A stretch of 64,000 nucleotides of DNA from Nocardia asteroides (GTDB taxonomy: Bacteria > Actinomycetota > Actinomycetes > Mycobacteriales > Mycobacteriaceae): contig NZ_CP089214.1 of the NCBI RefSeq assembly GCF_021183625.1, positions 6,076,001 through 6,140,000 on the forward strand, written 5' to 3'. Both the position numbers and the translations under genes were made by a program. This document shows positions 1 through 7,780 of this stretch, piece by piece (positions within the stretch are counted from its first letter, which is position 1; every line of letters starts with the position of its first letter). The notes under the pieces were generated by a model. That model was not told the DNA's origin, did no database searches, and saw nothing but the letters and a program-made list of their open reading frames with translations.

Positions 1-222
1 GGCCAGCGCGGGGGGCGGCCCCGGCCAGCGCAGCGCGCCGAGCCCGGTGGTCGGGTGCACCTCGTCCACACCGCCGGTGAGCTCGGCGAGCGGCCGCAGC
101 CAGGCAGGCGCGGCGAGCACCAGCCGATCACCGGGGTAGGCCGCCCGCAACCCCTTCAGCGCGGGAACGGCGGTGAGCAGATCGCCGAGTCCGAGCGCGC
201 GCAGCGCGAGCACGGTCCCCAC
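1..222 (-). CDS. GT9 heptosyltransferase-like glycosyltransferase, C-terminally cut by window edge
   Basis: Translating the minus strand from a GTG at 222 gives an uninterrupted 74-codon stretch that leaves the window without a stop. It begins VGTVLALRALGLGDLLTAVP, the N-terminal nucleotide-sugar-binding start typical of glycosyltransferase family 9 (ADP-heptose:LPS heptosyltransferase family), followed by a second strand ending LVLAAP. The start lies 1 nt beyond the stop of the upstream kinase gene, so it is the fourth gene of a tightly packed gmhB-gmhA-kinase-GT9 operon. The family transfers heptose or related sugars; the acceptor here is unknown, since this type of organism has no LPS. The frame and family are well supported, and the exact substrate is inference. 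Confidence 0.8.
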   Translation of the reverse strand, partial: MGTVLALRALGLGDLLTAVPALKGLRAAYPGDRLVLAAPAWLRPLAELTGGVDEVHPTTGLGALRWPGPPPALA

Positions 223-223
223 G

Positions 224-1180
224 TCAGCCCGCCACCCGGCCCGCCACCGGATCGACGGTCACCCCGACGGCCGCGGCCGCCCCGGCGCCGACGAACTCCG
301 CCGCCGCCCGCACCGCCGCCCGCACCGCCGCGGCGGGGTCGGCCCCGCCGGCCAGCGCGGTGGTCGCGGCGGCGGCGAACCGATCACCGGCCCCGCAGGT
401 GTCGGCGCCGGCCGCCGCGCGGTCCGGCTCCGCCAGCGGGACGGCCCGCACCCCGTCGGCATCGCCGAGCAGCGCCCCCTCCGGCCCGAGCGTCACCGCG
501 ACGGCTCGCGCCGCCCACATTCGCAGCAGCTCACGCACCATCCCGCCGGGTTCGGCTTCGCCGGTGCGCGCCGCCGCCTCCGCGCGATTGGGCGTCGCCA
601 GCGTCACCCCGGGAATCGGCGCGGGCCCGCGCGGGTGCGGATCCCACACGATCGGGACGCGCCCGGCCAGCTCGGTGAGCACCGACCGGATCTCCGGGTG
701 CGCCGCGACCCCGCGCCCGTAATCCGCCACCAGCACCGCCCCGGCCCGGCGCAGCGCCGCGCGGGCCTCGGCGGTGAGCGGCGAGCCGGGCACCCGGCCG
801 TCGCCGTGGTCGAGGCGGGTGATCGGCACCGGCTCCGGCCCGCCGCGCCCGGTGCCGCCTGCCCACGGGCCGGTGGCGCGCACCCGTTCCTTGCAGGGGG
901 TTCCACCGCGCAGCGGCAGCGGGAGCACCCGGACCGCGCCGTCGAGCAGCTCCAGCAGCCGGGCGCCGCCCTCGTCGGCGCCGATGCCGCCGAGCAGCAG
1001 CACCTCGCCCGCGTCCCCGGCGGCGAGCAGCGCGGCGAGCCCGGCGCCGCCGGGGCGGTAGCTGCGGGAGACGATGTCCACCACGGGAACCGGCGCGTCC
1101 GGGCAGCACCGCTCGGCGCGGCCGTCCACATCGATGTCGAGCAGGATGTCCCCGACCACCACCACCGGGCCGCTCACCCG
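224..1180 (-). CDS. PfkB-family sugar kinase, heptose-7-phosphate kinase-like
   Basis: A 318-residue ribokinase/PfkB protein. The start VSGPVVVVGDILLDID is the usual N-terminal strand, SRSYRPGGAG corresponds to the substrate-binding GG region, and DTCGAGD (about 260-266) carries the catalytic Asp and anion hole. Layout resembles the kinase half of HldE (RfaE1), which phosphorylates D-glycero-D-manno-heptose 7-phosphate at C1, but it has no nucleotidyltransferase domain. I chose GTG 1180 because it overlaps the upstream gmhA-like stop as GTGA; an upstream ATG at 1204 would add eight residues of poor family fit. It sits between the isomerase and a GT9 gene, supporting a heptose role. A different sugar-phosphate substrate remains possible, and a bifunctional HldE is encoded 16 kb away. 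Confidence 0.82.
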   Translation of the reverse strand, partial: RVSGPVVVVGDILLDIDVDGRAERCCPDAPVPVVDIVSRSYRPGGAGLAALLAAGDAGEVLLLGGIGADEGGARLLELLDGAVRVLPLPLRGGTPCKERVRATGPWAGGTGRGGPEPVPITRLDHGDGRVPGSPLTAEARAALRRAGAVLVADYGRGVAAHPEIRSVLTELAGRVPIVWDPHPRGPAPIPGVTLATPNRAEAAARTGEAEPGGMVRELLRMWAARAVAVTLGPEGALLGDADGVRAVPLAEPDRAAAGADTCGAGDRFAAAATTALAGGADPAAAVRAAVRAAAEFVGAGAAAAVGVTVDPVAGRVAG

Positions 1181-1776
1181 AGCGCCGCATCCAGTGCGCG
1201 GCACAGCGAGTGCACGAGCAGCAGGTGCATCTCCTGGACCGTGGAGGTGGACTCCGCCTCGACCGCGAGCGCGTCGTCACAGAGCGCGGCAAGCGGATTG
1301 GGCGCCGGGCCGGTCAGCGCCCAGGTGAGCATGCCGACCTCCTTCGCCGCCTTGGCGGCCGCCACCACGTTCGCGCTGGATCCGCTGGTGGAGAGGACGA
1401 CGAGGACGTCGCCGGGGCGGCCGTGCGCGCGGACCTGCCTGGCGAACATCTCGTCGATGCCGTAGTCGTTCACGATCGCGGTGATGCTGGAGGTCTCGGC
1501 GTGCAGCGCCAGCGCCGAGAGCGGCCTCCGCTCGCCCTCGAAGCGCCCGACCAGCTCCGCGGTGAGATGCTGCGCCTCCGCGGCGCTGCCGCCGTTGCCG
1601 CAGGCGAGCAGCCTGCCGTCGCGCTCGTAGAGCTCGGCGAGCTGTTCGCCCCAGCGCCGGAGCCGGTCCGCGGCCTGCCCGCCGTTGCGGGTCAGCGCCG
1701 CGCCGAGCGCGTCGAAGTGCCGCAGCAGGACGGCGCTCGATGCGGCGGTGTCGGTGTCCGTGCGGAGTTCGGTCAC
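1174..1776 (-). CDS. gmhA: Sedoheptulose-7-phosphate isomerase (SIS domain)
   Basis: A 200-residue single SIS-domain protein, the usual GmhA length. It has ACGNGGSAAEAQHLTAELVG (about 58-77) and LSTSGSSANV (128-137), both sugar-phosphate-binding loops of GmhA, plus a C-terminal helix with the TSTVQEMHLLL pattern typical of the family. GmhA converts sedoheptulose 7-phosphate to D-glycero-D-manno-heptose 7-phosphate in the cytoplasm. GTG 1776 overlaps the stop of the upstream gmhB-like gene by 4 nt (GTGA), and its own stop overlaps the next kinase start the same way, so the three are probably translationally coupled. The related DiaA proteins share the SIS fold, but neighbours favour GmhA. Confidence 0.88.
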   Translation of the reverse strand: MTELRTDTDTAASSAVLLRHFDALGAALTRNGGQAADRLRRWGEQLAELYERDGRLLACGNGGSAAEAQHLTAELVGRFEGERRPLSALALHAETSSITAIVNDYGIDEMFARQVRAHGRPGDVLVVLSTSGSSANVVAAAKAAKEVGMLTWALTGPAPNPLAALCDDALAVEAESTSTVQEMHLLLVHSLCRALDAALG

Positions 1777-2363
1777 GGCTCGTCCCTTCCGGGTCGGTCG
1801 GCCGGCCGCGCGCCGGAGAGCGCGACGGCAACGGCTTCGGTGATATCGGTTGCCACGCGGGCCTTCTCGCGGGCCCGCTCGATCTCCTCCGGCCTGGTGA
1901 CGGCGGTCGGCACCAGGACAGCCCGCGCTCCGGCGGCGAGCGCGGCGTCCACGTCGGCGCCGATGTCGCCGATCACGACGCAGCGCTCGGCAACGGTGCC
2001 GAGCGCGGCCGCGGCGGCCAGGATCATCCCCGGCCGCGGCTTGCGGCAGCCGCAGCCGTCGGCCGGGCCGTGCGGGCAGATCTGCCAGGTGTCGAAGGGG
2101 CCGAGCAGCTCGTCCACCCTGGCGACGACGGCGGCGAGCTGGTCGGCGGAGATCAGCCCGCGCGCCACCCCCGACTGGTTCGAGACCACGCCGACCCGGA
2201 TTCCGGCGGCCCGCAGCAGCTCGAGCTGCGCGGCCGCTCCCGGCACCGGGCGCACCAGCGCGGGGTCGGCGAGGTAGGGCACGTCGACGATGAGCGTGTC
2301 GTCGCGGTCGAAGAGCACCGCGTCCGGGGGACGTCGCTGTCCGGTCCGGTCGGCCGTCGTCAT
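1773..2363 (-). CDS. gmhB: D-glycero-D-manno-heptose 1,7-bisphosphate phosphatase (HAD superfamily)
   Basis: A 196-residue HAD phosphatase. The nucleophile motif FDRDDTL supplies D19 and D21, SNQSGVARG (61-69) is motif II, and the GmhB-specific zinc loop is present as C96-P-H98 and C104-G-C106 followed by RKPRPGM. This loop separates GmhB from other HAD phosphatases. It removes the C7 phosphate from heptose 1,7-bisphosphate. I chose ATG 2363 because GGAGGGAG lies 6-7 nt upstream; a longer open frame reaching 2480 lacks family resemblance. It is first in a four-gene operon, divergent from the TPP enzyme. Histidinol phosphatase is a distant alternative, made unlikely by the gmhA and kinase neighbours. 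Confidence 0.88.
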   Translation of the reverse strand: MTTADRTGQRRPPDAVLFDRDDTLIVDVPYLADPALVRPVPGAAAQLELLRAAGIRVGVVSNQSGVARGLISADQLAAVVARVDELLGPFDTWQICPHGPADGCGCRKPRPGMILAAAAALGTVAERCVVIGDIGADVDAALAAGARAVLVPTAVTRPEEIERAREKARVATDITEAVAVALSGARPADRPGRDEP

Positions 2364-2524
2364 CGCCGCTCCCTCCTGTCCGAGCCCGTGGGAAACCCTC
2401 CGGGCCGTTCCGGCACGCGGCGTCGTTGCCGCAGGTGCGGGCGGGTGCCGCGGGAGGTGTTCCGACCGCGTTGTGCCCACGCCCGGAACACCGAAACTTC
2501 TTCTTCGCCCGCCCCCGCACGCGT

Positions 2525-2549
2525 CGTTTGACCCGGTGCCGAGCGGGCA
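2525..2549 (+). promoter_or_regulatory. SigF-like promoter variant upstream of the TPP enzyme
   Basis: CGTTT (2525-2529), 15-bp spacer, GGGCA (2545-2549). It matches the mycobacterial SigF pattern GGTTT-N15-17-GGGTA except for a C in the -10 and a C at the first -35 base. The start codon is 41 nt downstream and has a clear RBS. The assignment is weaker than for the perfect matches elsewhere. Confidence 0.4.
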
Positions 2550-2590
2550 GAGCGCGGGGGACGCCGACCGCGAACACGAGGAGAGCGACC

Positions 2591-4384
2591 ATGGCCGACA
2601 CCGTCGGAGACCTGATCCTGCGCCGCCTGGGGGAGTGGGGGGTGCGCCAGGTCTTCGCCTACCCCGGCGACGGCATCAACGGCCTGCTCGCCGCCTGGGA
2701 GCGGGCCGACGACCCGCCCGCCTTCGTGCAGACCAGGCACGAGGAGATGGCGGCCTTCGCGGCCGTCGGCTACGCCAAGTTCGCCGACCGGGTCGGGGTC
2801 TGCGCCGCCACCGGCGGGCCCGGCGCCATCCACCTGCTGAACGGGCTCTACGATGCCGCGCTCGACCACGTCCCCGTGGTCGCGCTGGTCGGCCACACCG
2901 ACCGCACCGCGCTCGGCGGCTCGCACCAGCAGGAGGTCGACCTGCCCGCCGCCTTCGCCGACGTCTGCGCCTACGCCCCGCTCTGCACCGTGCCGGAGCA
3001 GCTGCCCGCGCTGCTCGACCGCGCGGTGCGGACGGCGCTCGGGCAGCGTGCGCCGACCGCGGTGATCATTCCCAGCGACGTGTTCGGCGCGGAGTACAGC
3101 CCGCCGGAGCACGCCCCGAAGCACGTGCCGTCCAGCCTCGGGCTCGGCACCGCGACGCTCGTGCCCGACCCCGCCGACCTGCGCCGTGCCGCCGACATCC
3201 TGAACAGCGGCGAGCGGGTGGCGATCCTGGCCGGGCAGGGCGCGCGCGGCTGCGCCGATGAGCTGGAGCGGATCGCCGACCTGCTCGGCGCCGGCGTGGC
3301 GAAGGCGCTGCTCGGCAAGGACGTGGTGGCCGATACCGAGCCGTGGGTCACCGGGTCGCTCGGGCTGCTCGGCACCACCGCGAGCCACCACCTCATGCGC
3401 GGCGCCGACACGCTGCTGACCGTCGGCTCCAGCTTCCCCTATGCGGAGTACCTGCCGGAGTTCGGCGCGGCGCGCGGGGTCCAGATCGACCGGGACGCCG
3501 GGTCGATCGGGTTGCGCTACCCGTACGAGCTCAATGTCGTCGGCGACGCCAAGGCCGCGCTCGGGGCGCTCATCCCGCTGCTCGAGCGCAAGACCGACCG
3601 CTCGTGGCGGGAGCACATCGAGGGCGAGGTGGCGCACTGGTGGCAACTCGCCGGTGAGCTCGCCGAGCTGGATGCCGATCCGGTGAACCCGATGCGGATC
3701 GTGCACGAACTCTCCCGGCAGCTTCCGGCGGACGCCGTCGTCACGGCGGATTCCGGTACCGCCACCGACTGGTACGCGCGGCACCTGCGCTTCCACGGAG
3801 CGGTGCGCGGTTCGGTCTCCGGCACGCTGGCCAGCATGGGGTGCGCGGTGCCGTATGCCATCGGGGCCAAGTGGGCGTTCCCGGACCGGCCGGTGATCGC
3901 GCTGGTCGGAGATGGGGCCATGCAGATGAACGGGCTGGCCGAGCTCATCACGATCGCCAGGTACCACTCGCGCTGGACCGACCCGCGGATGGTGATCGCC
4001 GTGCTGCACAACAACGATCTGGCGCAGGTCACCTGGGAGTTGCGCGGGATGCACGGCGCGCCGCGCTTCCCGGACTCCCAGGCGCTGCCCGACGTCGACT
4101 ACGCGGCCTTCGCCCGCGGGCTCGGGCTCGGCGGGATCGGGGTCGACACCCCCGAGGCGCTCGCCCCCGCCTGGGCCGAGGGGCTGGCGGCCGATCGGCC
4201 CGTCCTGCTCGACATCCGCTGTGACCCGAACGTCGCGCCGATCCCGCCGCGGGCCGGGGTCGACCAGATCCGCTCGCTGGCCTCCGCACTGCTCCGCGGG
4301 GACGAGGACGCTCGCGCGGTCGTCACCCACGGGGTGAAGCAGAAGGCGCGGCAGTACGTCTCCAAGCTGACGCCCGGCGCCTGA
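2591..4384 (+). CDS. Thiamine-pyrophosphate-requiring enzyme, pyruvate oxidase/dehydrogenase (PoxB)-like
   Basis: A 597-residue three-domain TPP enzyme of the acetolactate synthase/pyruvate oxidase family. The PYR domain carries the catalytic glutamate E51 in TRHEEMAAFAAVG; the PP domain carries the Mg-TPP motif GDGAMQMNG (440-448) ending in LHNNDL. The central FAD/DHAP-like domain spans roughly 190-330. PoxB-type enzymes decarboxylate pyruvate to acetate and feed the quinone pool, often in stationary phase. ATG 2591 follows GAGGAGAG. A SigF-like promoter variant upstream fits stationary or stress expression. I cannot separate pyruvate oxidase from another 2-oxoacid decarboxylase by eye, so no symbol is given. 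Confidence 0.8.
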   Translation: MADTVGDLILRRLGEWGVRQVFAYPGDGINGLLAAWERADDPPAFVQTRHEEMAAFAAVGYAKFADRVGVCAATGGPGAIHLLNGLYDAALDHVPVVALVGHTDRTALGGSHQQEVDLPAAFADVCAYAPLCTVPEQLPALLDRAVRTALGQRAPTAVIIPSDVFGAEYSPPEHAPKHVPSSLGLGTATLVPDPADLRRAADILNSGERVAILAGQGARGCADELERIADLLGAGVAKALLGKDVVADTEPWVTGSLGLLGTTASHHLMRGADTLLTVGSSFPYAEYLPEFGAARGVQIDRDAGSIGLRYPYELNVVGDAKAALGALIPLLERKTDRSWREHIEGEVAHWWQLAGELAELDADPVNPMRIVHELSRQLPADAVVTADSGTATDWYARHLRFHGAVRGSVSGTLASMGCAVPYAIGAKWAFPDRPVIALVGDGAMQMNGLAELITIARYHSRWTDPRMVIAVLHNNDLAQVTWELRGMHGAPRFPDSQALPDVDYAAFARGLGLGGIGVDTPEALAPAWAEGLAADRPVLLDIRCDPNVAPIPPRAGVDQIRSLASALLRGDEDARAVVTHGVKQKARQYVSKLTPGA

Positions 4385-4437
4385 CCCCGCGGGCCGGGCG
4401 ACCGAGCCGTTCGCCGGGCACCCGCCCGCCGAAAGAG

Positions 4438-4474
4438 TGCGAGGGGGTGGACGCGCGGCGTCCACCCCCTCGCG
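4438..4474. terminator. Bidirectional hairpin terminator
   Basis: A near-perfect inverted repeat with arms 4438-4454 and 4458-4474 around a 3-nt loop: sixteen Watson-Crick pairs (4439-4454 with 4458-4473) plus one outer G-U pair. It lies 54 nt after the TPP enzyme stop and 23 nt from the stop of the convergent lipoprotein gene. There is no U tract, as is usual for GC-rich actinomycetes. Confidence 0.8.
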
Positions 4475-4496
4475 ACACCGCCTCGTGGCGGCTCGG

Positions 4497-4829
4497 CTAC
4501 CTCGGAGCGAGAATCCCGCCGAGATCCGCGTCGCGGATGGGCGTCGCGGCATTCGCCTGCGCCCGGCACATGAGATCGATCGCCCCGATGGCGGCATCGA
4601 CGGTCGTCGCCTCGGGCGCGGAGCCGCGATCGTCCTCCAGGTACTTGGTGACGGTCGTCCGCTTGTCCTCGGTGGACTGCGCGATGTAGTCGTTGCAGGG
4701 GGTATCCCCGCCGCGATTCACCGCCTCCTCCACCTGGTCGCAGCCCGCGCCGCCGAGCGCCGCCGCGGTGACGAGGAACGCGATGCCCGCGATCCGGGGC
4801 AGCCGGTGCCGAATACTGGTGTGCCGCAT
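4497..4829 (-). CDS. Small secreted lipoprotein, HdeA-like size and cysteine layout
   Basis: A 110-residue protein with a basic N-terminus, a hydrophobic segment and the lipobox LGGAGC (residues 25-30), so it should be lipid-anchored outside the membrane. The mature part of about 80 residues has one cysteine near its start (PCNDY) and one near its end (LMCRAQ). That spacing resembles the disulfide pair of HdeA/HdeB-type acid-stress proteins, some of which are annotated in actinobacteria. The resemblance is suggestive only. It is followed by a shared terminator and preceded by another lipoprotein gene 17 nt upstream, so the two may be co-transcribed. Confidence 0.7.
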   Translation of the reverse strand: MRHTSIRHRLPRIAGIAFLVTAAALGGAGCDQVEEAVNRGGDTPCNDYIAQSTEDKRTTVTKYLEDDRGSAPEATTVDAAIGAIDLMCRAQANAATPIRDADLGGILAPR

Positions 4830-4845
4830 GGTGTCCTCGCGAGGG

Positions 4846-5298
4846 TCAGTTGCCGAAGCCGACCAGGCCGGATGCCAGGTCGGAGATGCCGAGCGCGTCC
4901 AGCGCCCGCTGCCGGACGTCGGGGCAGGTCTTGGCGGTGATGGTGTCCACCACCGAGCGGTCCCGCACCACGATGTCGTTCAGCCCGCCGTTGCGGGCCG
5001 CCCAGCCCTGCACGGTGGTGTTGTAGGAGAGCCTGGCGCCGGTGCCGCCCTGCGCGGCCCACCCCTCGATCTCGGGGGCGAGCGTGTCGCAGAGGTCGCG
5101 CTCGGCGCTCGCGGTGATGGTGTCGGTGTCCGGCACCTCCGCGGTCGTGCCGTCGGCGGGCGGCGGGAAGGTGAGCGTGATGGAGCCGCCGCCGGTCGCG
5201 GTGGCCGGTACCGGGTCGACGTCGGGGCCGTCGCCGGAGCAGCCGGCGAGCAGCAGCGCACCCGCCACCGCGAGCGAGCAGAAGTGCAGCGAACGCAT
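4846..5298 (-). CDS. Secreted lipoprotein of unknown function
   Basis: A 150-residue protein with the lipobox LLLAGCSGD at residues 15-23 after a short signal peptide. A flexible Pro/Thr/Gly linker (about 25-55) leads into a small domain with two cysteines (DLCDTLAP and KTCPDV) that could form a disulfide. I do not recognise a named family, though this layout is common among mycobacterial and nocardial cell-envelope lipoproteins. It lies 13 nt after the UsfY-like gene in the same direction, so it probably ends the transcript that starts at the glycosyltransferase gene near 7.7 kb. Confidence 0.7.
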   Translation of the reverse strand: MRSLHFCSLAVAGALLLAGCSGDGPDVDPVPATATGGGSITLTFPPPADGTTAEVPDTDTITASAERDLCDTLAPEIEGWAAQGGTGARLSYNTTVQGWAARNGGLNDIVVRDRSVVDTITAKTCPDVRQRALDALGISDLASGLVGFGN

Positions 5299-5310
5299 GG
5301 AGCCGTCCCG

Positions 5311-5637
5311 TCAGTGCCCGCCGGGATCGGTCAGGTTGCGCCCCTCGAGGGCCTTCACCCGCCGATGCTCCAGCACGATCAGCCCCGCACCGACGACGAG
5401 GCAGACGCCGCAGGCGATGCCCGCGATGACCGCCCAGCCCTCGAAGCCGTAACCGGCGGCGACCAGGGTCAGCCCGACCAGCACGATGCCGAGCCCGACC
5501 AGGATCATCCCCGGCCAGTTGCGCGCGTCCTCCAGCGCTTCACCCGCGTGCTGCCTGGTGGTGCGCGAGCCGTCCGGGAAGCTGTGCCCGGAGACCGGAA
5601 CTTCCCGCCTCTCGCCGGGTGTGTTCGGGGCGCTCAT
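5311..5637 (-). CDS. UsfY-like two-helix membrane protein
   Basis: A 108-residue protein with a soluble N-terminus containing SRTTRQHAGEALEDARNWPG (about 24-43), then two transmembrane helices (about 45-65 and 70-90) and a basic tail LEHRRVKALEG. From memory, UsfY, encoded next to usfX-sigF in Mycobacterium tuberculosis, shares the RTTR...AGE...WPG pattern followed by two helices; no alignment was made. Function of UsfY is unknown. ATG 5637 overlaps the stop of the upstream GT9 gene (ATGA) and has GAAAGGA as RBS. Here it is 8 kb from rsbW-sigF rather than adjacent, inside a glycosyltransferase operon. Confidence 0.7.
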   Translation of the reverse strand: MSAPNTPGERREVPVSGHSFPDGSRTTRQHAGEALEDARNWPGMILVGLGIVLVGLTLVAAGYGFEGWAVIAGIACGVCLVVGAGLIVLEHRRVKALEGRNLTDPGGH

Positions 5638-6698
5638 ATCGAGGTCCTTTCTGCCACGTCGAATGGGGGCCCTCCGGTGATACCCGGCGGCATCGCGGTC
5701 AATCGTGCGAGCCGCCGGACCGCCCCGACCACCGCGTCGTCGGTGATGCCGTCCAGGCAGGGGTGGCCGGGCACCGGGCACTCCCGCGCCCGCGTCCCGC
5801 GGCAGCCCGCGTGCTGGTCGCCGAGCAGCACCGTCGGCACCCCGTACGGCGCCCAGCGCCGGGCCGGGACCACCGGCGCGAACAGCGAGACCACCGGCGT
5901 GCCGACCGCAGCCGCCAGGTGCGCGGGCCCGGTGTTCGGCGCCACCACCACCGCCGCGTCGCGCAGCACGGCGGCCAGCCCGCGCAGGTCGGTGGCGCCG
6001 CCGAGATCGGTGCCGCCGCCCGCGGCCGCCGCGGCGGTGAGCCCGCGCTCACCCGGCCCGCCGGTGACCAGCACCCGGTACCCGGCGGCGGTGAGCGCCG
6101 CGACGATCGCGGCGCTGCGCTCCGGCGACGGCCGCCGCGCCGGGACCGCGGCCCCGGGGTGGTAGACCACGTAGCCGGGGCCGCCGGTCAGCTCGGTGAC
6201 GTCCGGCAAATCGGCCCGCACCCGCAGCCGGTCGTCCGCCACCGGGAACCCCGCCGCGGCCGCCAGCGAGAGCGCGCGCAGCGGCTCGGGGACGTCGTCG
6301 CGCACCCGGTGCCGCAGATCGAGCAGCGAGCCGGGGTAGTCGTCGCTGATCGCGCCGATCCGCGGCACGCCGGCCAGGCGGAGCAGCAGCGCGAGCGGCA
6401 GCGGCGACTGGTGGAAGGAGGTGAAGATCAGCGCCTCGTCGACCCGGGCGGCGCGCACCCGCTCGATCAGCTCGTGCACGTCGGGCGCGCAGAGCGGCGG
6501 CGGATCGAGCTCCACCCAGACCGCGCGGAAGCGAAGCAGGTCGTCGACCCCGGGCAGCAGCTCGGCCGCCGCGGCGCCGTTCGGCCCGGCCAGGAAGGTC
6601 ACCCGCCGCGCCGCGCTCGCCACCGCGCGGACCGCGGGCCCGGTGAGCAGCACGTCACCCGCGCTGTCCAGCCGGGCGAGGAGCACGTGCCCGGTCAC
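5634..6698 (-). CDS. GT9 heptosyltransferase-like glycosyltransferase
   Basis: A 354-residue protein with the two-domain GT9 plan. The N-terminus GHVLLARLDSAGDVLLTGPA matches the family start; the C-terminal half has YHPGAAVPARRPSPER, LVTGGPGERGL and APNTGPAHLAAAVGTPVVSLF, the ADP-heptose-binding region of WaaC/WaaF-type enzymes. GTG 6698 overlaps the stop of the upstream GT4 gene by 4 nt (GTGA). A cysteine-rich stretch near 315-335 (QHAGCRGTRARECP) is also seen in actinobacterial family members. It should act in the cytoplasm on a membrane or protein acceptor; the acceptor is unknown. Confidence 0.85.
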   Translation of the reverse strand: MTGHVLLARLDSAGDVLLTGPAVRAVASAARRVTFLAGPNGAAAAELLPGVDDLLRFRAVWVELDPPPLCAPDVHELIERVRAARVDEALIFTSFHQSPLPLALLLRLAGVPRIGAISDDYPGSLLDLRHRVRDDVPEPLRALSLAAAAGFPVADDRLRVRADLPDVTELTGGPGYVVYHPGAAVPARRPSPERSAAIVAALTAAGYRVLVTGGPGERGLTAAAAAGGGTDLGGATDLRGLAAVLRDAAVVVAPNTGPAHLAAAVGTPVVSLFAPVVPARRWAPYGVPTVLLGDQHAGCRGTRARECPVPGHPCLDGITDDAVVGAVRRLARLTAMPPGITGGPPFDVAERTSI

Positions 6699-7702
6699 CG
6701 GGCCGCCTGCGCGAGCAGCGTCTGCCAGCGCCGGACGAAGGCGTCGATGCCGAAGTTGGTCTCCGCCCAGTGCCGCGCCACCTTCCCGGAGAGCGCGGCG
6801 AAGATCGGCTCCGCGACGAACTGCCTGATGCCGTCGGCCAGGATCTCCGGATCGGTGGAGACGACGCCCGCCTCCGGCGGGATGGCGGCCGCCGCCTCGG
6901 TGGTGCCGACCGCGACCACCGGCATCCCCAGGTACATCGCCTCCAGCACGGAGAGCCCGAGCGAGGTCCAGCGCGGGGTGTGCAGGAAGACCCGGCGCTC
7001 GGCGAGTTCGGCGTGCAGCCGCTCGGTCCGGTGGTCGCCGCGGCCGCTGACCCGCTCCGGCGGGCAGCCGAGCGCGGTGTGCAGCCCGTCGGTGCCCATG
7101 CCGAAGACGTCGATCGGCGCGGCCGCGGAGAGCGGGGCCAGCAGGTCGGTTCCGGTGATCCGGCCGCGCCGCACCGGCTCGTTGATGCAGGTGGCCGCGT
7201 GCGGGATGGTGCCGGTGTAGCGGTGGCCGGGGTCCGGGATGCCGTGCGGCACAACGGCGGTGGGGGCGCGGCCGCAGTCCCACATGAGCCGGTTGAAGTC
7301 GGTGACGTGCACCACCGGGATGTCCGAGCGCTCGGCCAGCGGGTGCCGGCTGGTGGCGGCGTGCTCGCGCGGGGTGTTGTGCTCGACGTAGAGCGCGGGC
7401 AGTTCGCGCCCCGGTGGCCGGCCGGTCCACTCGGCGGTCAGCCCGATCTCTTCGGGGCGCTGCAGGATCACCACGTCGATCGGCTGCTCCCGCAGGTCGG
7501 CGGGGGCGACCTCGACCGCGCGCTCCGGCCACGGCCGGCCACAGCGGCCGAGTGCCCACTGCCCGAGCGCGGGGTCGGTCGGCAGCAGCGAGGTATGGGG
7601 GCCCTGCACGAACGAGGTCGTCCAGGAGCCGTGCACGTGCCAGACGAGAACGTTCAGCGGGGCACCGGTACCGCGTGGGTGTTCCGTTGTCGCAGCATCC
7701 AT
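6695..7702 (-). CDS. GT4 family glycosyltransferase
   Basis: A 335-residue GT-B glycosyltransferase. The N-terminal domain starts LNVLVWHVHGSWTTSFVQG, and LYVEHNTPRE and VVPHGIPDP mark the interdomain region. The C-terminal nucleotide-binding half contains RRVFLHTPRWTSLGLSVLEA and YLGMPVVAVGTTE, the GT4 equivalent of the EX7E region, with E at the end of LSVLEA. It is the first gene of a GT4-GT9-usfY-like-lipoprotein transcript. ATG 7702 lies exactly 10 nt after a SigF-like -10 element, which favours this start over the downstream ones. The donor sugar is not predictable by eye. Confidence 0.82.
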   Translation of the reverse strand: MDAATTEHPRGTGAPLNVLVWHVHGSWTTSFVQGPHTSLLPTDPALGQWALGRCGRPWPERAVEVAPADLREQPIDVVILQRPEEIGLTAEWTGRPPGRELPALYVEHNTPREHAATSRHPLAERSDIPVVHVTDFNRLMWDCGRAPTAVVPHGIPDPGHRYTGTIPHAATCINEPVRRGRITGTDLLAPLSAAAPIDVFGMGTDGLHTALGCPPERVSGRGDHRTERLHAELAERRVFLHTPRWTSLGLSVLEAMYLGMPVVAVGTTEAAAAIPPEAGVVSTDPEILADGIRQFVAEPIFAALSGKVARHWAETNFGIDAFVRRWQTLLAQAAR

Positions 7703-7712
7703 GGCGCCGTTG

Positions 7713-7737
7713 TGCCCGGCGCCGCGCGCGCGAAACC
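7713..7737 (-). promoter_or_regulatory. SigF-like promoter of the GT4-GT9-usfY-like operon
   Basis: On the minus strand: GGTTT (7737-7733), 15-bp spacer, GGGCA (7717-7713), then 10 nt to ATG 7702. The -35 is perfect; the -10 has C for T. Its spacing to the start codon is identical to five other promoters in the window, which raises confidence. Confidence 0.55.
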
Positions 7738-7780
7738 GGTGCTCGTTCGGCCCGCCGCCGGGGCCGGGGTCACGGTCGGC

